Shown here piece after piece: positions 1 to 6,796 of a stretch of DNA of 8,349 nt; within the stretch, counting starts at the first letter, position 1; each line of letters begins with the position of its first letter. The stretch comes from an uncultured Oscillospiraceae bacterium. Its GTDB lineage: Bacteria; Bacillota; Clostridia; Oscillospirales; Oscillospiraceae. The notes under the pieces were generated by a model. The model did not search any database. It was not told where the DNA came from and saw nothing but the letters and a program-made list of their open reading frames with translations. Made by a program: the position numbers and the translations under genes. The stretch lies in assembly GCA_905205085.1 (NCBI GenBank), contig CAJLCG010000096.1:1-8349 (forward strand). Reading direction: 5' to 3'.

Positions 1-1113
1 CTCGGACTCATGGAAGTAGCCGTCGGACACCATCTCGTTGCCTTCCAGGCCATAGGCGGTGGTGTAGGTGGTCAGTTCCTCGCCGTTCACGGTGAAGGTG
101 GAGCAGTCGAACACATGCAGGGTGCCGTCCTTGAGCGCGGCTTCCACCTCGGCCACCTTCTCGGCGGTGCCGGGGGCCACGGCGGCCTCGTTGAGCTCGG
201 TGATGTGCACCGCGCCGTCAGAGTAGCCATGGCACCAGTCCTTGGGAATCTCGGTTCCGTCGATCACGCACTGGATGGCATAGGTCACATAGGCGCCCCA
301 GTTGCAGGCCGCGGAGGTCAGCGCATGGGTGGGAGCGGTGGGGATCATGGAGATGTTGTAACCCACGATGGGCACGCCGGCAGCCTCACAGGCGGTGGCG
401 GGGCCCACGGTGTCGGAATGCTGGGAAATGAGCACGCAGCCGTCAGCGATCAGGGCCTCGGCGGTCTCCTTCTCCAGCGCCATGTCGGACCAGCTGTTGG
501 TGTAGCGAACCTCCATGGTGGCGGAGGGGCACACGCTGCGGGCGCCCAGGAAGAAGCTGGTGTAGCCGGAGATCACCTCAGCGAAGGGGAAGGCGCCCAC
601 ATAGCCGATCTTGGCGGTTTCGGCGGTGATGGCGCCGTCCTCGATCATCTGGTTGAGCTTCATGCCGGCCACCACGCCGCTGACATAGCGGGCCTCATAG
701 ATGGCGGTGAAGTAGTTGTGGACATTGGTCAGCTCGCTGGCGCTGGCGGCGGTGCCGGTCGCGTGGCAGAACTGGATGTCGGGATATTCGGCAGCGGCCT
801 GGAACACATAGCTCTCCTGGCCAAAGCTGGTGGCAAAGATGATGTCGCAGCCGTTTTCGGCCAGGTCAACCGCAGCCTCGTAAGCGGCTTCGGTTTCGGG
901 GATGTTGTACTTGATCATCACCTGGTCGTCGCCGATGCCCAGGGCTTCCTGCGCGGCCTTGAGGCCGTTGATGTGGTTGGCGGAATAGCCTTCGTTTTCG
1001 TCACCGATGCAGATGTAGCCAACCTTGATCTCCTCCGCGGGGACCGCGGCGCTCGCGGCGGTCACGCCCAGAACCAGGCACAGCGCCAGCAGCATGCTTA
1101 CGAGCTTCTTCAT
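1..1113 (-). CDS. BMP family ABC transporter substrate-binding protein (partial, C-terminus cut off)
   Basis: Extracellular solute receptor of a BmpA/PnrA-type ABC importer, a family that usually binds nucleosides or related compounds. The visible 371 codons have no stop, so the C-terminus lies left of the window. Residues 1 to about 22 are a signal peptide (MKK, then a Leu/Ala/Val-rich core, then ASA). The mature part begins with the family's first beta strand (IKVGYICIGDENEGYS, about 29-44). It continues with DIIFATSFGQ (about 90-99), the segment around residues 130-150 (NVHNYF, then ARYVSGVVAG), IGYVGAFPFAEV (about 169-180) and VPIVGYN (about 247-253), all typical of BMP proteins. The start is fixed by AGGAGGA at 1123-1129, 9 nt before the ATG. 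A promoter lies at 1163-1191. Oddly, no clear lipobox cysteine is present, although most Gram-positive relatives are lipoproteins. The gene is read as host chromosome outside the mobile element. The family is fairly certain; the substrate is not. Confidence 0.9.
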   Translation of the reverse strand, partial: MKKLVSMLLALCLVLGVTAASAAVPAEEIKVGYICIGDENEGYSANHINGLKAAQEALGIGDDQVMIKYNIPETEAAYEAAVDLAENGCDIIFATSFGQESYVFQAAAEYPDIQFCHATGTAASASELTNVHNYFTAIYEARYVSGVVAGMKLNQMIEDGAITAETAKIGYVGAFPFAEVISGYTSFFLGARSVCPSATMEVRYTNSWSDMALEKETAEALIADGCVLISQHSDTVGPATACEAAGVPIVGYNISMIPTAPTHALTSAACNWGAYVTYAIQCVIDGTEIPKDWCHGYSDGAVHITELNEAAVAPGTAEKVAEVEAALKDGTLHVFDCSTFTVNGEELTTYTTAYGLEGNEMVSDGYFHESE

Positions 1114-1162
1114 TGCGTTCCATCCTCCTGTAATCGACATAAAAAACCAAAGGGACCTGCTT

Positions 1163-1191
1163 ATCATACACCAGGTTTGGCGCTTTGTAAA
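1163..1191 (-). promoter_or_regulatory. Sigma-A type promoter of the BMP gene
   Basis: Read on the minus strand, TTTACA (1186-1191) and TATGAT (1163-1168) each match the -35 and -10 consensus at five of six positions and are 17 bp apart. They sit about 50 bp upstream of the BMP start codon. The surrounding 1170-1350 stretch is AT-rich non-coding DNA shared between the two divergent promoters. Confidence 0.7.
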
Positions 1192-1314
1192 GAAAAAAGG
1201 CGAACATTTTTTAATAAGTTTTTTTATGCGTTCGGGAATAATGACTGTCCTGTGCTTTTTACATGCTTTTTAGGTCCATCGTCGCGCAAAGCAAAAAAAA
1301 TTTACCGGCATGTA

Positions 1315-1343
1315 TTGCATTTTTATTCTCTCTCTGCTATAAT
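1315..1343 (+). promoter_or_regulatory. Promoter of the tRNA-Arg gene
   Basis: A perfect TATAAT (1338-1343) is preceded by TGC, making an extended -10 element. A weak -35 (TTGCAT, 1315-1320) lies 17 bp upstream. The mature tRNA begins about 48 bp downstream of the -10. A small perfect hairpin (AGAGCG, loop CTT, CGCTCT at 1361-1375) falls in the transcribed leader, and it has no T-run that would make it a terminator. Confidence 0.65.
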
Positions 1344-1390
1344 AACTAGGCTGGTTTGAGAGAGCGCTTCGCTCTGTCAACGAAGCATGT

Positions 1391-1467
1391 GGGCTCGTAG
1401 CTCAGCTGGATAGAGTGTTTGACTACGAATCAAAAGGTCGTGGGTTCGAATCCCGCCGGGCTCACCA
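1391..1467 (+). tRNA. tRNA-Arg (anticodon ACG)
   Basis: A full cloverleaf can be drawn by eye. The 7-bp acceptor stem is GGGCTCG with CGGGCTC (two G-T wobbles). The D arm is GCTC/GAGT and the anticodon stem is TTTGA/TCAAA. The loop is CTACGAA, with anticodon ACG at 1425-1427. The T arm is GTGGG/CCCGC with loop TTCGAAT, followed by discriminator A (1464) and encoded CCA (1465-1467). ACG would be deaminated to ICG and read CGU, CGC and CGA. The gene is intact. An integrase gene lies on its 3' side, oriented toward it, which marks it as the probable integration target of the element. Confidence 0.95.
1435..1467. other. Probable attachment site (attL) in the tRNA-Arg 3' end
   Basis: This is inferred from position. 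Tyrosine integrases of Firmicutes elements commonly recombine in the T-arm and 3' end of tRNA genes. Here the int stop lies about 230 bp from the tRNA CCA, with int and xis immediately inside. The tRNA remains intact, as expected when the element carries a copy of the tRNA 3' end. The matching direct repeat (attR) would be at the other end of the element, outside the window, so the exact core cannot be defined here. Confidence 0.45.
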
Positions 1468-1469
1468 AG

Positions 1470-1498
1470 GAAGCAGTTGCAAAGCTGCTTCTTTTTTT
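1470..1498 (+). terminator. Intrinsic terminator of tRNA-Arg
   Basis: The stem is GAAGCAGTT paired with AGCTGCTTC (one G-T wobble), closed by a GCAA tetraloop of the GNRA class and followed by seven Ts. It starts 3 nt after the CCA end. If the crossover point is in the tRNA 3' end, this terminator belongs to the element side of the junction. Confidence 0.85.
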
Positions 1499-1680
1499 GT
1501 GTTTTGGGGCAGAAAACAGCAGCGTTTGACCAAATACATGACCAGATAACACATTTTTATGTATTGCCTTCCGCTGCTCTCGAACTTCCTTGTTTTCCTC
1601 AAAAATGCCCTTGGGGACGATTTGCAACCCTTTGCAACGCAATTTTACGGCCTGCAAGTAGTCAAATGGTAGTCATATGG
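1476..1680. repeat. Short repeats between tRNA and int (candidate integrase arm sites)
   Basis: The 230 bp between the tRNA and int hold no credible gene. GTTGCAAA occurs at 1476-1483, and its complement TTTGCAAC occurs twice with a 10-bp step (1621-1628 and 1631-1638). An 11-bp tandem pair differing at one base, TAGTCA(A/T)ATGG, lies at 1659-1669 and 1670-1680. A 7-bp inverted repeat, AATACAT/ATGTATT, lies at 1533-1539 and 1559-1565. Helical-turn spacing and location beside the att site suggest Int or Xis arm-binding sites; this is inference. Confidence 0.4.
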
Positions 1681-1696
1681 CACCGCCGTCAGCTCC

Positions 1697-2878
1697 TTAT
1701 TTTGCAAGGGATTCCACGTTTATTTCCTTTCCTGTTTCCTGTTCTTTCACACCCCTCCGGCTGAGAAAATTGTTCAGCCGCAACGCGTCCGCCTGTTCCT
1801 TTTCTACAGTCAGCTTGGTGTAGACATCCATCACGAGCTTCGTGTCCGCATGGCCCATCCAGATCTGGGTGGTCTTGGGCGGAATGCCCGCGTTGTAGCA
1901 GGTGGTACAGAAGGTCACGCGGAAATCATGGCAGCGAATGTCGATTTCCCTGAAGGGCGGCAACGGCTTACCCTCCGCCAGCAAAGCCTTGTGCGCCCGG
2001 GTACGTCCGTACTGACATCTGGGATAGCCGTTGAGTTTGCGCTCCAGAAAAGTGATATAGGACTGATATTTCCGCTCAAAGGCGGCTTGCGACATCATGC
2101 CACCGTTCTCCTTGGTCAACAGCAGCCCATGGTGGCCCCGCAAGGCCTCCGCCAGCGGATCAGCCATGGGGATGGTCCGGCGTGCATTGACTGTTTTACC
2201 TTCGGTAACCATGCCACAGTTTCCCTTGCAGAAGGACACCGCGCCGCGCACGGTGAGCGTTTTCTTCTGAAAGTCCGCATCCCGGTCCACATCCAGATAC
2301 AGCACTTCACCCCGGCGAAGGCCAGCATACAGCATCACCATGGCGGCCGGACCGAAGTCGTGCTCCGCATAGGTTGTCTCAATCAACTCCCGCTCCCACA
2401 TTTCAAGGGCTCTGTGGCTTTCAGCCTCTCCCTTCGGTGGCTGTGCCATCTCCGCAGGGCTGCGAATCACGATGCCATCCTGCAAAGCTGCTCGGAAGAT
2501 ACTGCGAATCGTGGAAGTGAACTTGTTGATGTGGCTCTGAGAATAGCCTGCCAGCGTGTTGTAAAGTCGCTGAACATCGGTGGCCGTGATACTTCTTAGC
2601 ATCTTTTTACCAAAATGCTCAGAGGCATAGTCGATGAAGCTCTGATACTGTCGATGCTGCATGGGATTGCATTTGGTCCGATAGGTGTCAAGCCAAGTCT
2701 CCCCATACTCCGCAAAGGATGTGTCGATCAGACCCATGTTATATCCTCGTTCCTGCATGCGGACGTAATCATCACGCTTGCGAAACGCCTCATTGGCTGT
2801 TTTACCATAAAAGAAATGGCCTTCATATTTGCAGGCGTAGCGCCCGTCGGCGCGTTTGGTCAGTGTCTGCCGGGGCAT
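1697..2878 (-). CDS. int: Tyrosine recombinase / site-specific integrase of the element
   Basis: It catalyses integration and excision at the att sites by cutting and rejoining DNA through a tyrosine. The 393-residue protein has a small N-terminal arm-DNA-binding region (about 1-45, with the GRYACKYEGHFFYGKT strands). A SAM-like core-binding domain follows (about 50-140). The catalytic domain carries the expected residues: Arg188 (AGLRRGE), Lys228 (EGKTVNARRTIPM), His317 and Arg320 (CHDFR), His343 (MGHADT) and nucleophile Tyr353 (DVYTKL). Length and order match Tn916/phage-type integrases. The frame is open for 33 more codons upstream, but the start at 2878 is chosen because AAGGAGG (2886-2892) sits 7 nt before that ATG. 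The gene is last in the minus-strand gene series, after the excisionase gene, and its 3' end faces the tRNA-Arg att region. Its leader contains a nested inverted repeat (2903-2990). All catalytic residues are present, so it is probably active. Confidence 0.93.
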   Translation of the reverse strand: MPRQTLTKRADGRYACKYEGHFFYGKTANEAFRKRDDYVRMQERGYNMGLIDTSFAEYGETWLDTYRTKCNPMQHRQYQSFIDYASEHFGKKMLRSITATDVQRLYNTLAGYSQSHINKFTSTIRSIFRAALQDGIVIRSPAEMAQPPKGEAESHRALEMWERELIETTYAEHDFGPAAMVMLYAGLRRGEVLYLDVDRDADFQKKTLTVRGAVSFCKGNCGMVTEGKTVNARRTIPMADPLAEALRGHHGLLLTKENGGMMSQAAFERKYQSYITFLERKLNGYPRCQYGRTRAHKALLAEGKPLPPFREIDIRCHDFRVTFCTTCYNAGIPPKTTQIWMGHADTKLVMDVYTKLTVEKEQADALRLNNFLSRRGVKEQETGKEINVESLAK

Positions 2879-2902
2879 CTGTTTTCCTCCTTGTAAAAGT
2901 AA

Positions 2903-2990
2903 TGCCCCTGCGATTCTTTCCGGTTCAGTTGTCAAGGTGCAGGACGGTATCCGCCCACCCTTATGATACCAGATCAAGGACGCAGGGGCA
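2903..2990. repeat. Nested inverted repeat in the leader of int
   Basis: A perfect 10-bp inverted repeat, TGCCCCTGCG (2903-2912) and CGCAGGGGCA (2981-2990), encloses 68 bp. Within it is a second inverted repeat, GGTATC (2946-2951) and GATACC (2965-2970), with a 13-nt loop. The outer arm closest to int lies about 10 nt from its ribosome binding site. It could fold in the xis-int transcript and limit int translation, or bind a protein; neither is shown by sequence alone. Confidence 0.5.
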
Positions 2991-3006
2991 ATGCATATTT
3001 GGGGTT

Positions 3007-3255
3007 TCAGGTCATTGTGCTGGCGGAACGCCTGCGCATCCAGTCCTCTAGCTCCTTGCGGTCAATGCGGATGGAGCGTCCCACCCGGTAGGCCGGGAAA
3101 CCCTCCTGATGCACCAGCGTATAGGCCGTCCGGCGGCAGATGTGCAAATATGCCTGCAATTCCGGGATGGTCATAAACGGCGACGGCTGAGCCAGTCCCT
3201 TCACGAACGGCTGCCCCGCTTCCGTGAACTTTGTAGAATATTTTCTGCGATACAT
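3007..3255 (-). CDS. xis: Excisionase-like small HTH DNA-binding protein
   Basis: An 82-residue basic protein with a MerR/excisionase-type helix-turn-helix (HTH_17-like). The segment MTIPELQAYL followed by CRRTAYTLVHQEGFPAYRVGRSIRID (about 28-66) contains the helices and the beta-wing (YRVGRSIRI) typical of these domains. The last segment, KELEDWMRRR, is the common C-terminal helix. In Tn916-type elements such a protein directs Int toward excision, and the position immediately upstream of int supports that role here. The start at 3255 is chosen because GAGAGGT lies 6 nt before the ATG. The frame stays open further upstream, but without a comparable site. A shorter start at residue 28 would leave only the HTH core. 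The 128 bp to int hold the nested inverted repeat. It could instead be a DNA-binding regulator not involved in excision. Confidence 0.8.
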   Translation of the reverse strand: MYRRKYSTKFTEAGQPFVKGLAQPSPFMTIPELQAYLHICRRTAYTLVHQEGFPAYRVGRSIRIDRKELEDWMRRRSASTMT

Positions 3256-3393
3256 GAATCGACCTCTCTTTCTTTTGGATATGGCATAGACAGAAGCTGT
3301 GGCAACGTGACAACGCGGCAACAGTGGTTTTTACTCTTTTGTTGCGAAGCTCCCACAGCTTTTGTCTTGTTTCTTTATTCACCATTTCTCTGT

Positions 3394-3483
3394 TGTCAAG
3401 TGGGTCAAAAGGCCGGAAACCCTTGCAACATCAGGGTTTGACCCGTCAACGAAGGCGTCAACGCTCCGGCAACGACTGTTGCC
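3394..3483. repeat. Repeat cluster between vapE and xis
   Basis: The 202 bp between xis and vapE have no supported gene. On the minus strand TTGAC recurs several times, including TTGACA at 3394-3399, which could be a -35 for xis although no good -10 follows. GGGTCAAA (3402-3409) and TTTGACCC (3437-3444) form an inverted repeat. AAACCC (3417-3422) and GGGTTT (3434-3439) form a competing one. CGTCAACG is directly repeated at 3444-3451 and 3456-3463. GGCAAC/GTTGCC (3468-3483) is a hairpin overlapping the vapE 3' end. Confidence 0.4.
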
Positions 3484-4879
3484 CTTCGGGTTCATCCTTC
3501 CAGGGCAGGTCTGGTTCGTCCACCACCATGAATGCCAGCTGCTGCGGTTCCGACACTTTTTCCGGGATCATGCGCTCCCAGCCCCGCTGACGGCCGTACT
3601 TGGCAAAGCGCCGGTTGTTTTCATACCTGCGCCAGCCCTTGATCTCGCCCCGGCGGATGCCCGCGTCCACGATCTCCCGAATCTCCCGGGTCTCATAGGC
3701 TTTCGGCTCATCGAACATATGGTCCAGCCCCTCCTTGAAAATCTGCATGGTGCAGAGCTTGTCTCCCTGGAACTGATCCATATAGTGATAGATCCGCCCG
3801 GCCAGGGTGTCCTCCTGGGCAAAGGCCTCCTGCTCATGCAGGAGCGTTGTTTCCTCCGCCTTGGACAAATAGGTGGTGTACGCCCCGGAATCATACTGCG
3901 CCATGATTTCCGCCCACATTTGCTCAAAATACGCCCTGGACTCCTCCGGGTCATCCAGGATGTGGCAGTCGGCCTTGCTAGCGTCCACCTGCACGGGGAG
4001 GAAACGTCGGTTGCCGCTGCGGTCCATGGGCAAAAAATCCATGCGGTTGGTAGTGCCCGCGAACACGCACTGCCGGGGATGGTCCGCGCCGAAGCGGTCG
4101 TAGGCCAGGCGGCAGAAGTCCCGGTCCCGGGAGAGGAAGGCCTTGATCTCCTCGATGCTCCGGGCATTGGCGGTGGCCACCATTTCGGACATTTCAATGA
4201 TCCACCGTCCGTTCAACCGGTGAAACACGTCCTTGTCGCTGAGGTTGCGCAGGTCGTCCGAGAACCAGTCCGGCTCCATGGCCAGGCTGCGCAGGAAGGT
4301 GGACTTGCCCGCGCCCTGGCCGCCCACCAGCACTAGCATCAGCTCAAACTTGCAGCCCGGCCGAAACACACGCTTCACCGCTCCCAGCATGAAGGTGCGC
4401 AGGCAGCGCTCGTGGTAGTCGTTCACCTCCGTGCCGAGGAAATGGGGCAGGGCGTTTCGCACCCGGGGAACGCCGTCCCAGCGCAGGGCGCGCAGGCGGT
4501 CCCGCACGGGGTGGAAGGCGTTGTCCGTGGCGGCGATTTTCAGCGCCCCCGGCAGGCAGCGCTCCGCCTTGAGCCCGTAGTGCCGTTCCAGATGCAGCTG
4601 GAGAAAGGCCAGGTCCGTATCGCTGATGATGGAAGATTCCCGCACCCAGGGCAGAGGGCAGTCGATGGTCAGGCGTTCGTTGAACAGATTCCGGCGGATG
4701 TGTCCGCCCAGCAGGGGGTCGTGGGTCAGCGCCAGGACGCAGTTTTGAAGCGAGTTGACCACGTTGCCTCGATTGTTTTTCTCCAGCGCCTCCCGGATGA
4801 CCGCATAGGATTCATCCAACCCTTTCTCGCTCATGGGCGGTTCCCAGCTGGTCACGGGTGATTCGTTCCGCAATGGCAT
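3458..4879 (-). CDS. Virulence-associated E (VapE) family P-loop protein, probable replication helicase
   Basis: A 473-residue protein of the VirE/VapE family (named for virulence-associated regions), found in phage satellites and integrative elements. It is thought to act as a superfamily-3-like helicase/ATPase for element replication. It shows Walker A GGQGAGKST (about 186-194), a Walker B-like strand RWIIEMSEM (about 225-233) and a conserved segment AGTTNRMDFLPMDRSGNRRFLPV (about 274-296) with Asn and Arg residues typical of sensor/finger positions. An upstream accessory region (about 30-150) precedes the ATPase core. The gene overlaps the primase-like gene, so translation is probably coupled. 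The start is uncertain. AGGAGGTG lies unusually close (3 nt) to the ATG at 4879 and 9 nt from a TTG at 4873. ATGs also occur at 4903 and 4834, the latter with a poor ribosome binding site. Family assignment is firm; the biochemical role is inferred from relatives. Confidence 0.88.
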   Translation of the reverse strand: MPLRNESPVTSWEPPMSEKGLDESYAVIREALEKNNRGNVVNSLQNCVLALTHDPLLGGHIRRNLFNERLTIDCPLPWVRESSIISDTDLAFLQLHLERHYGLKAERCLPGALKIAATDNAFHPVRDRLRALRWDGVPRVRNALPHFLGTEVNDYHERCLRTFMLGAVKRVFRPGCKFELMLVLVGGQGAGKSTFLRSLAMEPDWFSDDLRNLSDKDVFHRLNGRWIIEMSEMVATANARSIEEIKAFLSRDRDFCRLAYDRFGADHPRQCVFAGTTNRMDFLPMDRSGNRRFLPVQVDASKADCHILDDPEESRAYFEQMWAEIMAQYDSGAYTTYLSKAEETTLLHEQEAFAQEDTLAGRIYHYMDQFQGDKLCTMQIFKEGLDHMFDEPKAYETREIREIVDAGIRRGEIKGWRRYENNRRFAKYGRQRGWERMIPEKVSEPQQLAFMVVDEPDLPWKDEPEGQQSLPER

Positions 4880-5471
4880 CCACCTCCTTCTTGCAGGCGT
4901 CATAGAGAAAGTCCCGCTCTAGGGGATCGTCGCTCTGGGCCAGCAGCCCCTCCACCCATGCCTCCCGCTGGCACGCCTCCTGAAACAGCGGATGCCAGAC
5001 ATCCTCCCCAGGGCGAGGGGCATAGCGCTCCTTCCACGTCCGGAGCAGCCTCAGATACGTGGTCAGCACCTTCTGTGCATGCTTGAGCCATACATCCCGC
5101 TCCTGAGTGGTGTCCTTTTCGCGGATGGCGGCCAGCTGATGGGCCAGGGCAACCGTATCCGGCTGGTAGTGCTGCCTCCTTCGCTCCTTTCCCCGGCCCT
5201 GGCAGGCGCTGATGTCCACGTGGAAGGCCTGTGCCAACTCTGCTGCCGCGCTTCCCGGCGGCAGGTGCAGCAGCTGTGCGGTCAGGGCGATCACGTCCCC
5301 ATGAGCCTTGCATCCGAAGCAATAGTAATAGGCTTCGTTGAGCTTCATGGACGGGGTCTTGTCCGCGTGAAAGGGGCAACAGCACATGCCGTTTTTTCCA
5401 ACGGTCAGCCCGTAGCGCTTAGCTGCCTGCCCTACGGAAATGGCAGTCTCGACGGTTTCAAACAGGTTCAT
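4812..5471 (-). CDS. CHC2 zinc-finger primase-like protein (no TOPRIM domain)
   Basis: A 219-residue protein whose N-terminus resembles the zinc-binding domain of DnaG primases. The CHC2 ligands are Cys32 and His35 (CCPFH) and Cys51 and Cys54 (CFGC), followed by the usual AHGDVI segment. The remainder (about 95-219) is charged and probably helical, and no TOPRIM catalytic core is present. It may therefore be a DNA-recognition subunit working with the VapE protein rather than a full primase. The start at 5471 is chosen because AAGAAGGT lies just upstream of that ATG and because MNLFETVETAISVGQAAKRYG resembles the family's usual N-terminus. An ATG at 5504 adds 11 residues but has no good ribosome binding site. 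It starts about 40 bp after the relaxase stop and overlaps vapE at its 3' end, so the three genes are probably one operon. Confidence 0.87.
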   Translation of the reverse strand: MNLFETVETAISVGQAAKRYGLTVGKNGMCCCPFHADKTPSMKLNEAYYYCFGCKAHGDVIALTAQLLHLPPGSAAAELAQAFHVDISACQGRGKERRRQHYQPDTVALAHQLAAIREKDTTQERDVWLKHAQKVLTTYLRLLRTWKERYAPRPGEDVWHPLFQEACQREAWVEGLLAQSDDPLERDFLYDACKKEVDAIAERITRDQLGTAHERERVG

Positions 5472-5513
5472 AAACACCTTCTTTCTGAAAACAGGAATGT
5501 GCATGGTGATCCA

Positions 5514-6788
5514 TCAGCGTTCCATGTCGTAATGGCGGGTTTTCGTTTCTTTGAACTGCGCCTTGTAGCTTTGCAGCACCTCGCGGATCAGGGGCCGGGC
5601 CTGTTCCCGAATGCGCCACACGCCGGCGGCGCGGGTTTCCGGCTTTCGAAGCGCTGTCATTACCCTTTTCAGCACCGACTTGGCGGAAAGCTCAATGGCC
5701 TTCCTGGCGTTCTCCAGCCATTGGAGAATCAGCCTGCGGGTATGCGGGAGCATAAAACCATCCTGCGCGTAAACCTGCTCCATCTGTGCTGTGATGACCG
5801 CTTTGTCTGCTTTCTGCGTTTCCCGGATGGTCATATCCGCCACAACGGATAAAGCCTGATTGTACGCCGTCTCTGACACGGTCTCCAGCAGCGTATCCAC
5901 ATGATGCAGCGAATCCAACTTGTGGTCCAGTTCGGCGGCTTTTTGCGCAAGCCGTCGGGCCTGCTGGGTGTTTTCCGCTGTCAGCTGCGCGTTGCGCTTC
6001 TCCAGTTCTGCGATTTTTTCGCGCTGGGCCTCGATGATGTAGTCGTTCTTTTCCCGGCTGGCCCTGCCGCCATAGATGGCTTCGGTCTCCACCTCCAGCC
6101 CGTATTCACGGCAGATTGCCAGCAGAAGATCACGGCACAGATGATCGAAGGTCACCTTTCGGTTATTGGTTCTGCTGGGCTTCTTCGCCGGGTCAGGCAG
6201 CGATATGCCCAGGACTTCCAGCGCCTTTTCCTGCTTGGGTTCCCGCTCGCCGTAGCAGTTTTCGATATCGAACACCTGCCGGGCGTGGATGTGGGGACTG
6301 GTCTCGTCCAAATGCAGCGCCCAGTCCAGCACATGGACGTTGGTGCCGAAGCGCTCTTCCATCGTTGCAAAAAAAGCCAGCACCACGTTAGTCAGCATCT
6401 CGGGCGGCGGGCAGTCGCCCTCTTTTCCGATCTGGTAGATGGTTTCTTCCGGGCAAATGCGCGCGTCCCCCAGCAGATCGTCTATGGTTCGATTGCGCTT
6501 GGCATGACCGGCTTTGGTGTTGCGCTGATTCTGCCCCGCAACGAACGCCCCGTACCGGCGCTCATATTCGTTCCGCTCGTGCTGGGTGAAGGTCGGGAAG
6601 CGGCTGTTCTCCTCATGGGTACGAAGGCCGTTTGCGCAGTCCCAGTACAGGTTCAGCCGGGTTCGCTCCCCGGCGATGTTCTCCGCATTCTCCACGTCGA
6701 AGCTGCGATCGTTGTGCCTGGGGTTATAGACGCCGTGTTTTCCCGCGCGGCCATTGTGACGGGATACCCGCTGCTTTTGATTGGCGAT
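5514..6788 (-). CDS. MobV-type relaxase (Mob/Pre family), apparent ATC start
   Basis: It nicks oriT and pilots a DNA strand during mobilization. The clearest motif is HLDETSPHIH (about residues 159-168 from the ATC), the metal-binding histidine motif of Mob_Pre/MobV relaxases. The N-terminus holds NPRHNDRSFD, matching motif I; its His25 aligns with the catalytic histidine known from MobM of pMV158 (KHNER). A coiled coil (about 249-303, Glu/Ala/Leu-rich) and a basic C-terminal part follow. The frame is open from a TGA at 6795-6797. Between it and His25 there is no ATG, GTG, TTG or CTG. AAGGAGGT (6797-6804) lies 9 nt before ATC (6786-6788), where the conserved protein should begin. The first ordinary start, GTG at 6695, has no ribosome binding site and would remove the catalytic histidine. 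So the gene either uses ATC, has lost its ATG, or has a sequence error here. The length of 424 residues is normal for clostridial relatives. Confidence 0.85.
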   Translation of the reverse strand: MANQKQRVSRHNGRAGKHGVYNPRHNDRSFDVENAENIAGERTRLNLYWDCANGLRTHEENSRFPTFTQHERNEYERRYGAFVAGQNQRNTKAGHAKRNRTIDDLLGDARICPEETIYQIGKEGDCPPPEMLTNVVLAFFATMEERFGTNVHVLDWALHLDETSPHIHARQVFDIENCYGEREPKQEKALEVLGISLPDPAKKPSRTNNRKVTFDHLCRDLLLAICREYGLEVETEAIYGGRASREKNDYIIEAQREKIAELEKRNAQLTAENTQQARRLAQKAAELDHKLDSLHHVDTLLETVSETAYNQALSVVADMTIRETQKADKAVITAQMEQVYAQDGFMLPHTRRLILQWLENARKAIELSAKSVLKRVMTALRKPETRAAGVWRIREQARPLIREVLQSYKAQFKETKTRHYDMER

Positions 6789-6796
6789 GGGCGGTC

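Noticed and set aside
10..1359. Long plus-strand open frame (449 codons) antisense to the BMP gene
   Set aside because: It is Gly/Ala/His/Val-rich, as expected for the complement of a GC-biased gene, has no ribosome binding site, and runs on into the AT-rich promoter region. The minus-strand BMP protein explains the stretch.
1430..1657. Minus-strand frame ending in VSPAGFEPTTF over the tRNA
   Set aside because: That ending is the well-known false translation of a tRNA 3' end in reverse. The frame begins at TTG without a ribosome binding site.
1850..2599. Plus-strand open frame opposite the integrase
   Set aside because: No motif or ribosome binding site; the integrase on the other strand has every catalytic residue.
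3062..3385. Minus-strand frame beginning MVNKETRQKLWELRNKR upstream of xis
   Set aside because: The first residues vaguely resemble an IstB-like start, but there is no ribosome binding site, the similarity ends after a few residues, and the rest is the xis gene read out of frame.
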